Assembly: GCF_001611675.1 (NCBI RefSeq)
Contig: NZ_CP014766.1
Span: forward strand, 2,232,001 to 2,296,000
Source of the DNA: Pontibacter akesuensis
Lineage (GTDB): Bacteria > Bacteroidota > Bacteroidia > Cytophagales > Hymenobacteraceae
DNA: 64,000 nucleotides
Direction: 5' to 3'
The notes beneath the pieces were generated by a model, which made no database searches, had not been told where the DNA came from, and saw only the letters and a program-made list of their open reading frames with translations. Shown piece by piece: positions 1 to 8,878 of the stretch (positions within the stretch are counted from its first letter, which is position 1; each line of letters starts with the position of its first letter). Made by a program: the position numbers and the translations under genes.

Positions 1-213
1 TGCCGTGAAAGCATTTATGGCCGTAGCCAGGGCATCTGTTTTGCTGTTGAAGGTAGTGTAGGCTGGTATGATCAGGTTTTCGGCATAGTTGTTCACCATC
101 GCCGTGCGGTCGTACGCTGTTTTAGGGCCTTCGCCCTCGCTATCAGAACCACAGCCTGAGAAGGTGGCAAGGCAGGCAAGTGCTACAACCGTATATCGCT
201 TAAATGCTAGCAT
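1..213 (-). CDS. Imelysin-family lipoprotein (partial, cut by the left window edge)
   Basis: This is the N-terminal 71 codons of a minus-strand gene that runs off the left edge. The translation starts MLAFKRYTVVALACLATFSGCGSDSE, a lipoprotein signal peptide with lipobox FSGC. After it comes a stretch ending NLIIPAYTTFNSKTDALATAINAF, which matches the start of imelysin (peptidase M75, EfeO-like) domains. Imelysin proteins are periplasmic or surface lipoproteins linked to iron uptake. It lies 84 bases downstream of the DUF4856 lipoprotein on the same strand, a pairing common in Bacteroidota, so the two are probably one operon. The family call rests on the N-terminal motif only, because the conserved GxHxxE region is outside the window. 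Confidence 0.75.
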   Translation of the reverse strand, partial: MLAFKRYTVVALACLATFSGCGSDSEGEGPKTAYDRTAMVNNYAENLIIPAYTTFNSKTDALATAINAFTA

Positions 214-297
214 AGTAGTATGATTTTAAATGAGAAAGCAGCAACCGGGCAATGGCCTGGCTGCTGCACTTTGTACTCTCTTAGAAAGCCTTAGCCC

Positions 298-1401
298 TTA
301 TAGCTGGCCTTTGATGCTGTCCATCTTGTACACAGCGCTCAGGATATCAATGGCTTCGTTAATGTCGTCAGCTGTGGTGGCGTAGAGGTTAGTGCCGATG
401 GCATTCTTCACCTCCTGGTACTTCTCATTCGTCAGCTGGCGATCTGTCTTGTACTGCAGGCCCATCAAAAAGCCCAGCGCCTCAGACAGGTAGTGGCTCT
501 TTTTCGCCTGGTCTGCCATGTTTTTCTTCGCGGCATTCAGCTCGTGTATGGTCGAGGCGGCTACCAGGCGCTCCCACTCGGTGCGGATCGTAGCGGCGGC
601 TTCGTCTTTCGCTTCCATGTCTTTTGCCGAGATAGCGGCACGGCCTTTCAGGAAGGCATCCATCAGCGCTTTGTTGCTGCCCAGGGCGGCATCAACCTGG
701 TTGCTGTAGTTAGCCCAGAATTTAGCGCCCTCAGTCTCTTTAGGAAAATTAACGGGAGCTCCGAAATAACCGAAAGCCTCGTCCCAATGGTGCTCCATAT
801 CGGTGCCTTGGCCGTCTTTTACAGTGGTGTTGTCTACTGCAGGGCCAATTTTCTCGGCTGATAAATAGCCGTCCACCGCCTGGAAGTATAAAACGGCGCC
901 CATCAGGCCTTTCTGTATCAGCTGGGCATACTCTACACCGTTAGCATCTACCAGGTAAGGCTTGTTGTCTGCGGTAGTCAGAATACCGGCTTTACCAGGT
1001 GCGGCTGGCGTAGTGCCTAATAGGCTGGCTTGGGCTACAGCATCAAAATAACCCTCAAAAACAGGTCGTGCCGACTCAATAGTTTTGTTTTTCAGCTGCT
1101 TATCAGTTGCCGCGTTCAGGCTGGCATCGGTGAAAGGTGTGTTGACGTTAGCGTACATGTTTTTCAACTTCTGCGCATCCAATGGTCTGCCTGTGTTGCC
1201 GGTTTTAACATAGGCATCAATTTCACTTAGCATGGCAAGGCGGGTTGTCTGGCCTGAGTAGTTCACATTGTCAAATGTGTAGGTTTCGGGCACATTGTAA
1301 GATGGCGCGTCGGTTTCATCGTCAGAGCAGGAGGTGAAACTTACGCAGGCTGCCAAGCCTACGAGCGTTAAAGCAGCATGACGTCTGATTGAAGCAAGCA
1401 T
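298..1401 (-). CDS. DUF4856 domain-containing lipoprotein
   Basis: The 367-residue product begins with a signal peptide and lipobox (VSFTSC, Cys at about residue 25). It then shows the DUF4856 hallmark HWDEAFGYFGAPVNFP near residues 205-220. The biochemical function is unknown. The family is Bacteroidota-specific and usually sits beside imelysin lipoproteins and TonB receptors, which suggests an iron or heme uptake locus (inference). The imelysin gene follows 84 bases downstream. A clean Bacteroidota promoter lies upstream at 1454-1485 and leaves a leader of about 45-50 bases. Confidence 0.85.
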   Translation of the reverse strand: MLASIRRHAALTLVGLAACVSFTSCSDDETDAPSYNVPETYTFDNVNYSGQTTRLAMLSEIDAYVKTGNTGRPLDAQKLKNMYANVNTPFTDASLNAATDKQLKNKTIESARPVFEGYFDAVAQASLLGTTPAAPGKAGILTTADNKPYLVDANGVEYAQLIQKGLMGAVLYFQAVDGYLSAEKIGPAVDNTTVKDGQGTDMEHHWDEAFGYFGAPVNFPKETEGAKFWANYSNQVDAALGSNKALMDAFLKGRAAISAKDMEAKDEAAATIRTEWERLVAASTIHELNAAKKNMADQAKKSHYLSEALGFLMGLQYKTDRQLTNEKYQEVKNAIGTNLYATTADDINEAIDILSAVYKMDSIKGQL

Positions 1402-1453
1402 AGTTTATAGTTTAGTAGTGTACAGTTTATTTAGACTGATTTAAAATAGTGGA

Positions 1454-1485
1454 GCAAAGCTAAGGAGCAAAAGCGAATGAGGCAA
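1454..1485 (-). promoter_or_regulatory. Promoter of the DUF4856-imelysin operon
   Basis: Read on the minus strand, this is TTG (1483-1485), a 20-base spacer and TAGCTTTGC (1454-1462). That is a full match to the Bacteroidota primary-sigma consensus TTG-N19/20-TAnnTTTG. It points toward the DUF4856 start at 1401. Confidence 0.65.
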
Positions 1486-1689
1486 GGCTTATTTAGAACA
1501 ATTTTAAATTGACAGGAAATTACGAGCAAAAGCTGCCGCGGTAACCGTGTCGCAGCGGCTCAAAGGAGCAATGCGGGGCTGCAACTTTACTTATTTGTAC
1601 TTGTATAGATATAGGGGACCTGTGTATATTTAAGGTAAAATATTGCATTGCCTGCCAACGGGCATCCGATGCAGTTTAAAATCAAGCAT

Positions 1690-3351
1690 ATGGAAAAGAT
1701 GGAGCAGGAAGATGAAAGGGGGCCAATCCGGAATTCTTCGTTTCAGATAAAGCTGCCGCTGTTCATCGCGATGGCATTGGTGGTAGGCGTGTTGCTGGGG
1801 GCCACTACGTTCTCACCGTCATCAAACAACCCACAGGGCACGGCCAAAAGCTACCTGAAGTTCCGCGACATCCTGAGTTACATAGACCGCGACTACGTGG
1901 ACACCGTGAATATAGAGGCGCTGGCGGATTACGGCATCACCCAGATGCTGAAAAAACTGGACCCGCACACAGCCTACATCCCCGCCGATGAACTGGCCAT
2001 GGCCCGCTCTTACCTGGAGGGCGACTTCGAGGGCATCGGGGTGGAGTTCAACATTTTTAAGGATACCATCTATGTGGTGTCGCCGATCAGCGGAGGCCCT
2101 TCTGAGGCTGCGGGCATACAGGCCGGCGACAAGATTGTGAAAGTAAACGGCGAGACTGTGGCCGGTATCGGCATCACGAACGAAGGCGTGTTTAAGCGCC
2201 TGCGCGGCAAGCAGGGCAGCAAGGTAAACCTGACTATACTGCGCGATGCCACCCGCAAGCCACTAAACGTTTCAATAGAGCGCAGCAAAATCCCTACTTC
2301 CTCGGTGGATGTGAGTTACATGGTGGATAACACCACCGGCTACATCAAAGTGAGCCGTTTCTCGGCCAACACCTACGAAGAATTCAAAGAGGCGCTAACC
2401 AAGCTGAAGGGCAAGGGAATGCAGCAGCTTATACTTGATTTGCGTGGTAACCCCGGCGGCTACATGGATCACGCCATCCGCATGGCCGACGAGTTTGTGT
2501 CGGGGGAGAAGATGATCGTGTACACCGACGGCAAAGGCGACAAGTATGATTCCAAGACATTTGCAGAGCAGAAGGGCGCTTTTGAGAAAGGCCCGCTGAT
2601 CGTGCTGCTGGACGAGGGCAGTGCCTCGGCCTCCGAGATTGTGGCCGGCGCCCTGCAGGACAACGACCGTGCGCTGATAGTGGGCCGCCGCTCGTTTGGC
2701 AAAGGCCTGGTGCAGGTGCCGATTCCGCTTAACGACGGCTCTGAGCTGCGCCTTACTATTTCGCGCTACTACACCCCAAGCGGCCGCTCCATCCAAAAGC
2801 CTTATGCCGGCGATGCGGAATCCTACGAAATGGACATTTTGAACCGCTTTGAGAACGGAGAGTACTTTCACCCGGACAGCAGCCTGTTTGTGGACTCGCT
2901 CAAGTATAAAACACTGCAGGGCCGTGCGGTTTACGGCGGCGGCGGCATTATGCCCGATGTGTTTGTTCCCCGCGATACCATGGAACTGTCGCACTACCTG
3001 AGCCAGCTCTACAACAAGAACATTATCCGGGAGTATACCCTTAACTATTACCGCAAAAATAAAAACACGCTAGAGAAGATGCCGTTCGAGAAGTTCAAGG
3101 CAAACTTCGAGGTAACGGACAAAATGCTGCAGGACGTGGTGCAGATGGCCCGGGAGGCAGAGGTGGAGTACAACGAGGCGGAATTCAATCGCTCCAAGAA
3201 CCTGCTCCGCAACAACCTGAAAGCCTTCATTGCACGAAGCGTGTACGGCAACCAGGGCTTTTTCCCGATCCTGCACCAGTCCGATGAAGAGTTTCAGCAG
3301 GCGATCCGGCATTTCAGCAGGGCACAGCGGCTGGCCTCAGATAGTATGTAA
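1690..3351 (+). CDS. S41-family C-terminal processing peptidase
   Basis: This is a membrane-anchored periplasmic serine protease of the CtpA/Prc type, which trims or degrades envelope proteins from their C termini. From the start used here (553 residues) there is one N-terminal membrane segment at about 22-41, a PDZ domain at about 110-187 (EGIGVEF to VNLTILRD), then the S41 core. The motif GSASASEIVAG carries the nucleophile Ser315, and FGKGLVQ carries the general base Lys338. The C-terminal extension of about 130 residues is typical of Bacteroidota members. The open frame reaches back to 1648, but those 14 codons look unconserved, so ATG 1690 was chosen; ATG 1699 is also possible. Confidence 0.92.
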   Translation: MEKMEQEDERGPIRNSSFQIKLPLFIAMALVVGVLLGATTFSPSSNNPQGTAKSYLKFRDILSYIDRDYVDTVNIEALADYGITQMLKKLDPHTAYIPADELAMARSYLEGDFEGIGVEFNIFKDTIYVVSPISGGPSEAAGIQAGDKIVKVNGETVAGIGITNEGVFKRLRGKQGSKVNLTILRDATRKPLNVSIERSKIPTSSVDVSYMVDNTTGYIKVSRFSANTYEEFKEALTKLKGKGMQQLILDLRGNPGGYMDHAIRMADEFVSGEKMIVYTDGKGDKYDSKTFAEQKGAFEKGPLIVLLDEGSASASEIVAGALQDNDRALIVGRRSFGKGLVQVPIPLNDGSELRLTISRYYTPSGRSIQKPYAGDAESYEMDILNRFENGEYFHPDSSLFVDSLKYKTLQGRAVYGGGGIMPDVFVPRDTMELSHYLSQLYNKNIIREYTLNYYRKNKNTLEKMPFEKFKANFEVTDKMLQDVVQMAREAEVEYNEAEFNRSKNLLRNNLKAFIARSVYGNQGFFPILHQSDEEFQQAIRHFSRAQRLASDSM

Positions 3352-3360
3352 GTATAAGGG

Positions 3361-3666
3361 TTGACAAAGGAACGTTTGACAAAAGACAAGGGAGAAAACG
3401 TTTTTCTGAATATGATTGAGCTGCCCCTCTGAGGAGGCGGTTTAACTAGAAGTAAATTTATCCTACTCTTGTCCTCTCGAACGCTGTGAGAGATCTATAT
3501 AAAGTTCCAGATAGATTTCTCACTGCGTTCGAAATGACAATGGAGAGTGAGACAGTTAAATCTAGAAAAATTCTCCTCCGCAGAGGGGCCAGGGGTGGGT
3601 TTAAAGCTAACAGAGTACTCTTTAGTCTTTGATCGAAAAGTCTTCAATAAAAAAGTCCTTTGTCAA
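3361..3666. repeat. Nested inverted-repeat element between the S41 protease gene and hmgA
   Basis: Three pairs of inverted arms are nested around one centre. The outer pair is TTGACAAAGGA (3361-3371) with TCCTTTGTCAA (3656-3666), a perfect 11-base match. The middle pair is GCCCCTCTGAGGAGG (3423-3437) with CCTCCGCAGAGGGGC (3575-3589), matching at 14 of 15 bases. The inner pair is 28 bases long (3469-3496 with 3513-3540), matching at 24 of 28, around a 16-base spacer. The inner arms share a consensus with the inverted repeat at 14021-14088. No ORF is present. It looks like a non-coding mobile or REP-type palindrome. Confidence 0.7.
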
Positions 3667-3706
3667 TCCAGCATCTAAAAACAGCATCACCATAAAGCAC
3701 CATACC

Positions 3707-4912
3707 ATGGCTTTTTACCATAGAATGGGAGAGATCCCGCACAAGCGACACACCCAGTTCAGGCAACCCGACGGCAGCCTCTACGCAGAGCAGCTGGTGG
3801 GCACGCTGGGCTTCAGTGGCGTATCCTCGCTGCTTTACCACATTAACCCGCCCACGCAGATCAGCCGCATCGGCGAGCCGAAACCTTTTGCCCCCAAAAA
3901 GGCCGAGAACGTGAAGCTGGCCCCGCAGCACCTGCGCACTGTGGAGGTGAACGCCACCGGCTCCGACTACTTAGATGCGCGCAAAACCATGCTCTTCAAC
4001 AGCGATGTGGCCATCAGCGTTTGTAACCCCTCGGCGCCGGAAATGGCGTATTACTACAAAAACGCACAGGCCGATGAGGTGGTGTTCGTACACGACGGGA
4101 CCGGCGATCTGCTGACCCAGATGGGGCGCATCCCGTTCGGGCCCGGCGATTACCTCGTAATTCCGCGCACGGTTATTCACAAGTTCCGGTTCGATCAAAG
4201 CGAAAAGCAGGTGCGGCTGTTAATCATAGAATCTTTCAGCCCGATTGAGACGCCGCGCCGTTACCGCAACCACTTTGGCCAGTTGCTGGAGCACTCGCCG
4301 TTCTGCGAGCGCGACATGCGTCCACCGGTAGAGTTGATCACAGAGACAGAGAAGGGCGAGCGCCTGGTACAGGTGAAGAAGGAGGGGCAGCTACACCAGT
4401 TCTATTATGATTTCAGCCCGTTTGATGCTGTGGGTTGGGACGGTTACTTCTACCCTTACGCGTTCAACATCGCGGATTTCGAGCCGATTACGGGCCGCAT
4501 TCACCAGCCGCCTCCGGTGCACCAGACCTTTGAGGCGCACAATTTTGTGATCTGCTCCTTTGTGCCGCGCCTGTTCGACTACCACCCGCTGTCTATCCCG
4601 GCGCCTTATAACCACTCCAACGTGGACTCAGACGAGGTGCTATACTATGTAGAGGGTAACTTTATGAGCCGCAAAGGCGTGGAGCGCGGGTCGTTCACCA
4701 TCCATCCGGGCGGTATTCCGCACGGCCCGCACCCCGGCACCGTGGAGGCAAGTATAGGCAAGAAGGAAACGGAGGAGTATGCCGTGATGATCGACACCTT
4801 TAAGCCACTGTACCTGACTGAGGATGCCCTGCCATACTTAGACGAAAACTACCCGATGAGCTGGAACGAGCACGGCGACGGCAAGGTGCGCAAAGGCGAT
4901 ATGTTTGATTAA
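3707..4912 (+). CDS. hmgA: Homogentisate 1,2-dioxygenase
   Basis: This cytosolic non-heme iron enzyme opens the homogentisate ring to maleylacetoacetate in tyrosine and phenylalanine breakdown. The start MAFYHRMGEIPHKRHTQFRQ is the family's typical N terminus. For that reason ATG 3707 was chosen over the longer open frame from 3629. The cupin-like C-terminal half carries the metal site: His303 with the acidic pair Asp309/Glu310 (NHSNVDSDEV), and His339/His342 in GGIPHGPHPG. At 401 residues it is in the normal range for bacterial members. No other tyrosine-degradation gene is adjacent. Confidence 0.9.
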   Translation: MAFYHRMGEIPHKRHTQFRQPDGSLYAEQLVGTLGFSGVSSLLYHINPPTQISRIGEPKPFAPKKAENVKLAPQHLRTVEVNATGSDYLDARKTMLFNSDVAISVCNPSAPEMAYYYKNAQADEVVFVHDGTGDLLTQMGRIPFGPGDYLVIPRTVIHKFRFDQSEKQVRLLIIESFSPIETPRRYRNHFGQLLEHSPFCERDMRPPVELITETEKGERLVQVKKEGQLHQFYYDFSPFDAVGWDGYFYPYAFNIADFEPITGRIHQPPPVHQTFEAHNFVICSFVPRLFDYHPLSIPAPYNHSNVDSDEVLYYVEGNFMSRKGVERGSFTIHPGGIPHGPHPGTVEASIGKKETEEYAVMIDTFKPLYLTEDALPYLDENYPMSWNEHGDGKVRKGDMFD

Positions 4913-5014
4913 ACTGCCCGGTATTTTGTAAATTGCGGCAAGCGCATGAGGGTAAGCCCTTTATTGCGCTTGCCGCAATTGTTTTATTATACTTCACCCT
5001 TACAAATTAACAAA

Positions 5015-5542
5015 ATGAAGCGAATAGCGTTGAGCTTTGTGCTGCTGGTGGCTTTGGTAACAGTAGCCTGCGAAAAAATTGATGACCTACTGACATTCTA
5101 CATTGACGAGGATGAAACCTTCACCATCGACTCCAGCTTTCCGATAGGGCGACTGGTGCCGATCACACCGTTTACGGTGCCTACCAACTCTGAGGAAACG
5201 TTTAAAAACAACCAAACCCGCGCCGAACTGGTGAAGGATGTAAGCCTGAACAAGCTCACGCTGGTGATTACTGATCCGCAGCAGCAGAACTTTGATTTTC
5301 TGGATGAGATCGAGTTGTACATTTCCAGTGAAAACCAGCCGGAAGTAAAAATCGCTTTTCTGGAGGAGGTACCGATGGGGGCCACCCAGTTGGAGCTAAA
5401 ATCCACCAACGCTAAACTGGATGAGTACATCAAAGGCGAAAGTTACACCATCCGCACAAAAGCTGCGCTACGGAAGCCTGTTTCGCAGGACATAACTATC
5501 AAGGCTGATATGCGTTTCAAAGTAACCGCTGACCCCTTATAA
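5015..5542 (+). CDS. Lipoprotein of unknown function
   Basis: The 175-residue product starts MKRIALSFVLLVALVTVACEKIDD, a clear lipoprotein signal peptide with lipobox VTVAC. The rest is a soluble beta-rich domain without a motif I recognise. ATG 5015 was preferred to the longer open frame from 4946, because the signal peptide begins there. Its stop is one base from the start of the GroES-like gene, so the two are almost certainly cotranscribed and end at the hairpin at 5961. Confidence 0.75.
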   Translation: MKRIALSFVLLVALVTVACEKIDDLLTFYIDEDETFTIDSSFPIGRLVPITPFTVPTNSEETFKNNQTRAELVKDVSLNKLTLVITDPQQQNFDFLDEIELYISSENQPEVKIAFLEEVPMGATQLELKSTNAKLDEYIKGESYTIRTKAALRKPVSQDITIKADMRFKVTADPL

Positions 5543-5543
5543 G

Positions 5544-5936
5544 ATGGATACATTACAAATGAGGATTTCAAAAGAAAATAAGCTGGAGAAGATCATCATC
5601 GTGGGCGATCGCGTGCTGATCAAACCAAAAACCGCCAGTGAGCTAACCAAGAGCGGCTTGTACCTGCCGCCGGGCGTGCAGGCCAAGGAAAAGGTGCAGG
5701 AGGGTTATATCATGAAGGTGGGGCCCGGCTATCCTATTCCGGCAGACTATGGCTTTGAAGAGGAGCCGTGGGGGCAGGAGGAGGAAGAGGTGCGCTACAT
5801 CCCGCTTCAGGCAAAAGAAGGCGACCTGGCCATTTACCTGCAGCGCGATGCCATTGAGATCAACTACCTTTCAGAGAAATACTTTATCGTGCCCCAGTCA
5901 GCTGTGCTGATGCTGGTGCGCGAAGAGGATTTGTAG
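5544..5936 (+). CDS. GroES-like co-chaperone family protein
   Basis: The 130-residue product contains a Cpn10-type fold: VGDRVLIKPKTASELTKSGLYLPPG, then GYIMKVGPGYP, and C-terminal YFIVPQSAVLMLVREEDL. It is longer than true GroES (about 97 residues) because of an acidic insert, EEEPWGQEEEEVRYIPLQ. It is not beside a groEL gene. This suggests a second, specialised GroES-like protein and not the main co-chaperonin, a type often seen in Cytophagales. ATG 5544 was used; ATG 5559 is an alternative. Confidence 0.8.
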   Translation: MDTLQMRISKENKLEKIIIVGDRVLIKPKTASELTKSGLYLPPGVQAKEKVQEGYIMKVGPGYPIPADYGFEEEPWGQEEEEVRYIPLQAKEGDLAIYLQRDAIEINYLSEKYFIVPQSAVLMLVREEDL

Positions 5937-5960
5937 TTGCCATACTTCGTGAAAAGAGAG

Positions 5961-5991
5961 AAGGCCATACTTGCACAAGTATGGCCTTTTT
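5961..5991 (+). terminator. Intrinsic terminator after the GroES-like gene
   Basis: There is a perfect 12-base stem (5961-5972 with 5977-5988) around a GCAC loop, followed by a T run. The stem contains CATACTT and its complement AAGTATG, variants of the word that is iterated throughout this window. Confidence 0.85.
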
Positions 5992-6243
5992 CATGCGCAG
6001 GCAAATCAGTTTATACTTTGTAACGAAGTGTAGATTGCCGCTTCAAAGCCTATGGCGCCATTCCGATTGCGGCTTGAGGAAGGCAGTGAAAACCATTTAT
6101 GATCAAAGGACTGATTGCGTTAGTAAATCATTTATCTCCGAACAAAAATTTGTATAATTTTATACTTCAGAGGCAACCTTTGCTCCTGCCGCTACATCTT
6201 TTACGCTACACCAAGAGTCCTACTGCCATACATTACACTACCT

Positions 6244-8751
6244 ATGAAAAAATTGGTACTGCTCCCCTTTCTGTTTTTCTGCTGCCTGGTCTGTACCGCG
6301 CAAGACCAGCAGCAAAACCAAGCAAAGAAGTATAATTACCCACAGAAAACGCTGCAGGCGGAGCGGGTGCAGCAGGCGCCGAAAATAGACGGGGAACTGG
6401 ACGAGCCAATGTGGCAGCAGGCGGCGATTGCGACCCAGTTTATTAAGAACCGGCCCAACCCCGGCCCGCTAGAGAAGCACCCGACGGAGGTGCGGATTCT
6501 GTACGACGATGAGGCGATTTACGTGGGGGCCATCATGCACGATGTATCGCAGGACTCGATCCTGCGCGAACTGGGCCGCCGCGATGACCTCGGCAACACC
6601 GATTTCTTCGGCATTTTCCTGGATACATACCTGGACGAGTTGAATGGCTTCGGCTTTTTTATTACCCCAGCCGGTGTGCAGCTCGATGCCCGCTACTCCT
6701 CCAACGGCGAGGACTGGAGCTGGAACGCCGTGTGGGAGAGCAACACCAGGATAAATGAAACCAGTTGGGTGGCTGAATTCAAAATTCCGTACTCGGCCAT
6801 CCGCTTCAGCAGCAAGCAGGAGCAGGTATGGGGGCTGAACTTTATGCGCAACCGGCAGGCTACGCGCGAAGGCTTTTTCTGGAACTACGTGGACCCGGCG
6901 GTAGACGGCTTCGCCAACCAGTGGGGCAGGCTGGAGGGCCTGCGCGATATTGAAGCACCGCTGCGCCTGTCGCTTACGCCCTACATCTCCACCTTTATGG
7001 AGCGGTACCCGGTGGAGCAGGAGGGAACAGGGAACACCGTGCACAAGAAGGACTATAACTTTAGCGGTGGTCTCGACCTGAAGTATGGCATCAGCGATGC
7101 CTTTACGCTGGACATGACCCTGGTGCCCGACTTCAGCCAGGTGCAGTCTGATAACCGGGTACTGAACCTGTCGCCGTTTGAGCAGCAGTTCAGCGAGAAC
7201 CGGCCCTTCTTTCTGGAGGGCACCGAGCTTTTCAACAAAGGGGGCTTCTTCTACTCCAGGCGCATCGGCGGCCGTCCGGCCAACGCCAACCGCATCTACA
7301 GTGGTTTGTACCGTGATTACGATGTGGTTGAAAACCCAATAGAAACCCGCATGATCAACGGCACTAAAATTTCCGGCCGTACCTCGTCTGGTTTGGGAAT
7401 CGGCTTGTTCAATGCGGTGGTGGGTGAGCAGTACGCGGTGCTGCAGGACCAGGAGGGAAACGAACTGGAGCTGAAAACGCAGCCGCTCACCAACTACAAT
7501 ATAGCCGTGTTCGATCAATCACTGAAGAACAACTCCTTCGTAACCCTGGTAAACACCAACGTGATGCGGCAAGGCTCTACGTACGATGCCAACCTGACCG
7601 GGATGGTTTTCCGCATCGCCAATAAGGGAAACAAGTATGCCGTTAACGGCAAAGCGGCGCTCAGCCAGAAGTTCTTTTCCGCCGATACGGAGCGCGGCTA
7701 CATGTACCAAGTGGGAGCAGGAAAGGTGAGCGGTAACTTTCAGTACAGCGCGGCCCACATCCTGCGCTCCGACAAGTATGATCCAAACGATTTGGGTATC
7801 CTGTTCACCAACAACTCCTCTGCGCAGGAGCTGAACCTCTCCTACAACTTCTATGAGCCTTTTTGGAAGCTGCTGAACCTGTACACCAACGCCGGGGCCG
7901 TGTATGAGCGCCGTTTCCGGCCGGATGATTTTCAGAATTTCGTGATTTACAGTAACGTGAACGGCACGTTTAAGAACTTTACAAGTGCGGGTTTCAACGT
8001 GAACCTGGAGCCGGTGGTCACCAACGACTTTTTTGAGCCACGCGTGGCCGGCAGAGTATATGCGTTCCCGGTAAACTATTCCCTGAACGGATGGATATCG
8101 ACGGACTACCGCAAGAATTTTGCCCTGGATGTGGGGGCCAACTACCGCGCCTTCGACGAAAACGACCGCAACAATTTCTTCTATGAGATTTCGCCGCGAT
8201 ACCGTGTAAACAATCAGTTAAGCTTTGACTACGGCTTTGAATCGGGCAGGCGGCAGGATGACATGGGTTTTGTGAACCTGGTTACGCGCCTGGATGAGGC
8301 AGGGAACCCGCTGCCGGACCGGGATATCATTTTTGGTCTGCGCAAGGTGAATTCGGTGAACAATTCATTGGCTGGCAGCTATATTTTCAACAACCGCATG
8401 TCGTTGCAACTGCGTGCCTGGCACAACTGGAGCAAGGTTATTTACAGCGATTTCTTCCTGCTGCAGCAAAATGGCGGGCTGGAGCCTTACACCTATGAGC
8501 CGACCCAATCACCCGACCTGAACTACAACTCCTTTAACCTGGACATGGTGTACTCGTGGTGGTTTGCACCCGGAAGCGAAATCACGGTTGTTTGGAAAAA
8601 TGCCTTTGAGGAAAACGTGCACCTGGTGGAGCCGCGCTACGTCGATAACTTCTCTCACACGCTGCGTTCTCCACAGAGCAACACCTTCTCCATTAAGATA
8701 CTGTATTACCTGGACTACCTCACCGTGAAGGGCAAGCTATCCAAAAAGTAA
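6244..8751 (+). CDS. DUF5916 protein with N-terminal CBM9-like domain, outer-membrane type
   Basis: The 835-residue product has a signal peptide (LFFCCLVCTAQ). A carbohydrate-binding family-9-like domain follows at about residues 40-210 (PKIDGELDEPMWQQA, VRILYDDEAIYVGAIMHD, WVAEFKIPYSAIRF). The DUF5916 region fills the rest and is rich in alternating aromatic strands and ends ILYYLDYLTVKGKLSKK, as expected of a beta barrel. Family members are common in Bacteroidota and other environmental bacteria; the substrate is unknown. The gene stands alone and ends at a strong bidirectional terminator. Confidence 0.85.
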   Translation: MKKLVLLPFLFFCCLVCTAQDQQQNQAKKYNYPQKTLQAERVQQAPKIDGELDEPMWQQAAIATQFIKNRPNPGPLEKHPTEVRILYDDEAIYVGAIMHDVSQDSILRELGRRDDLGNTDFFGIFLDTYLDELNGFGFFITPAGVQLDARYSSNGEDWSWNAVWESNTRINETSWVAEFKIPYSAIRFSSKQEQVWGLNFMRNRQATREGFFWNYVDPAVDGFANQWGRLEGLRDIEAPLRLSLTPYISTFMERYPVEQEGTGNTVHKKDYNFSGGLDLKYGISDAFTLDMTLVPDFSQVQSDNRVLNLSPFEQQFSENRPFFLEGTELFNKGGFFYSRRIGGRPANANRIYSGLYRDYDVVENPIETRMINGTKISGRTSSGLGIGLFNAVVGEQYAVLQDQEGNELELKTQPLTNYNIAVFDQSLKNNSFVTLVNTNVMRQGSTYDANLTGMVFRIANKGNKYAVNGKAALSQKFFSADTERGYMYQVGAGKVSGNFQYSAAHILRSDKYDPNDLGILFTNNSSAQELNLSYNFYEPFWKLLNLYTNAGAVYERRFRPDDFQNFVIYSNVNGTFKNFTSAGFNVNLEPVVTNDFFEPRVAGRVYAFPVNYSLNGWISTDYRKNFALDVGANYRAFDENDRNNFFYEISPRYRVNNQLSFDYGFESGRRQDDMGFVNLVTRLDEAGNPLPDRDIIFGLRKVNSVNNSLAGSYIFNNRMSLQLRAWHNWSKVIYSDFFLLQQNGGLEPYTYEPTQSPDLNYNSFNLDMVYSWWFAPGSEITVVWKNAFEENVHLVEPRYVDNFSHTLRSPQSNTFSIKILYYLDYLTVKGKLSKK

Positions 8752-8820
8752 GTAGAAATGCCGCCTGGCAAATACAGCCTGAACGGGCGGAATGGCAGCC
8801 GGAAGTATAGAGCAGCAAAC

Positions 8821-8860
8821 AAAAAGGGCGGAGGCACTGTAGAGTGCCTCCGCCCTTTTT
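8821..8860. terminator. Bidirectional terminator between the DUF5916 gene and the subtilase gene
   Basis: A perfect 18-base stem (8821-8838 with 8843-8860) closes on a GTAG loop. It has an A run on the left and a T run on the right, so it works in both directions between two convergent genes. Confidence 0.92.
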
Positions 8861-8878
8861 GCTGTTTAAAAACCTTCC

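Noticed and set aside
2395-2994. 199-codon open frame on the minus strand
   Set aside because: Shadow of the S41 protease gene, covering its catalytic region.
6099-6335. 78-codon open frame overlapping the DUF5916 start
   Set aside because: It overlaps the signal peptide coding region of the real gene in another frame, and shows no similarity or start signal of its own.
6469-7518. 349-codon open frame on the minus strand
   Set aside because: Antisense to the DUF5916 gene, with no domain or signal peptide.
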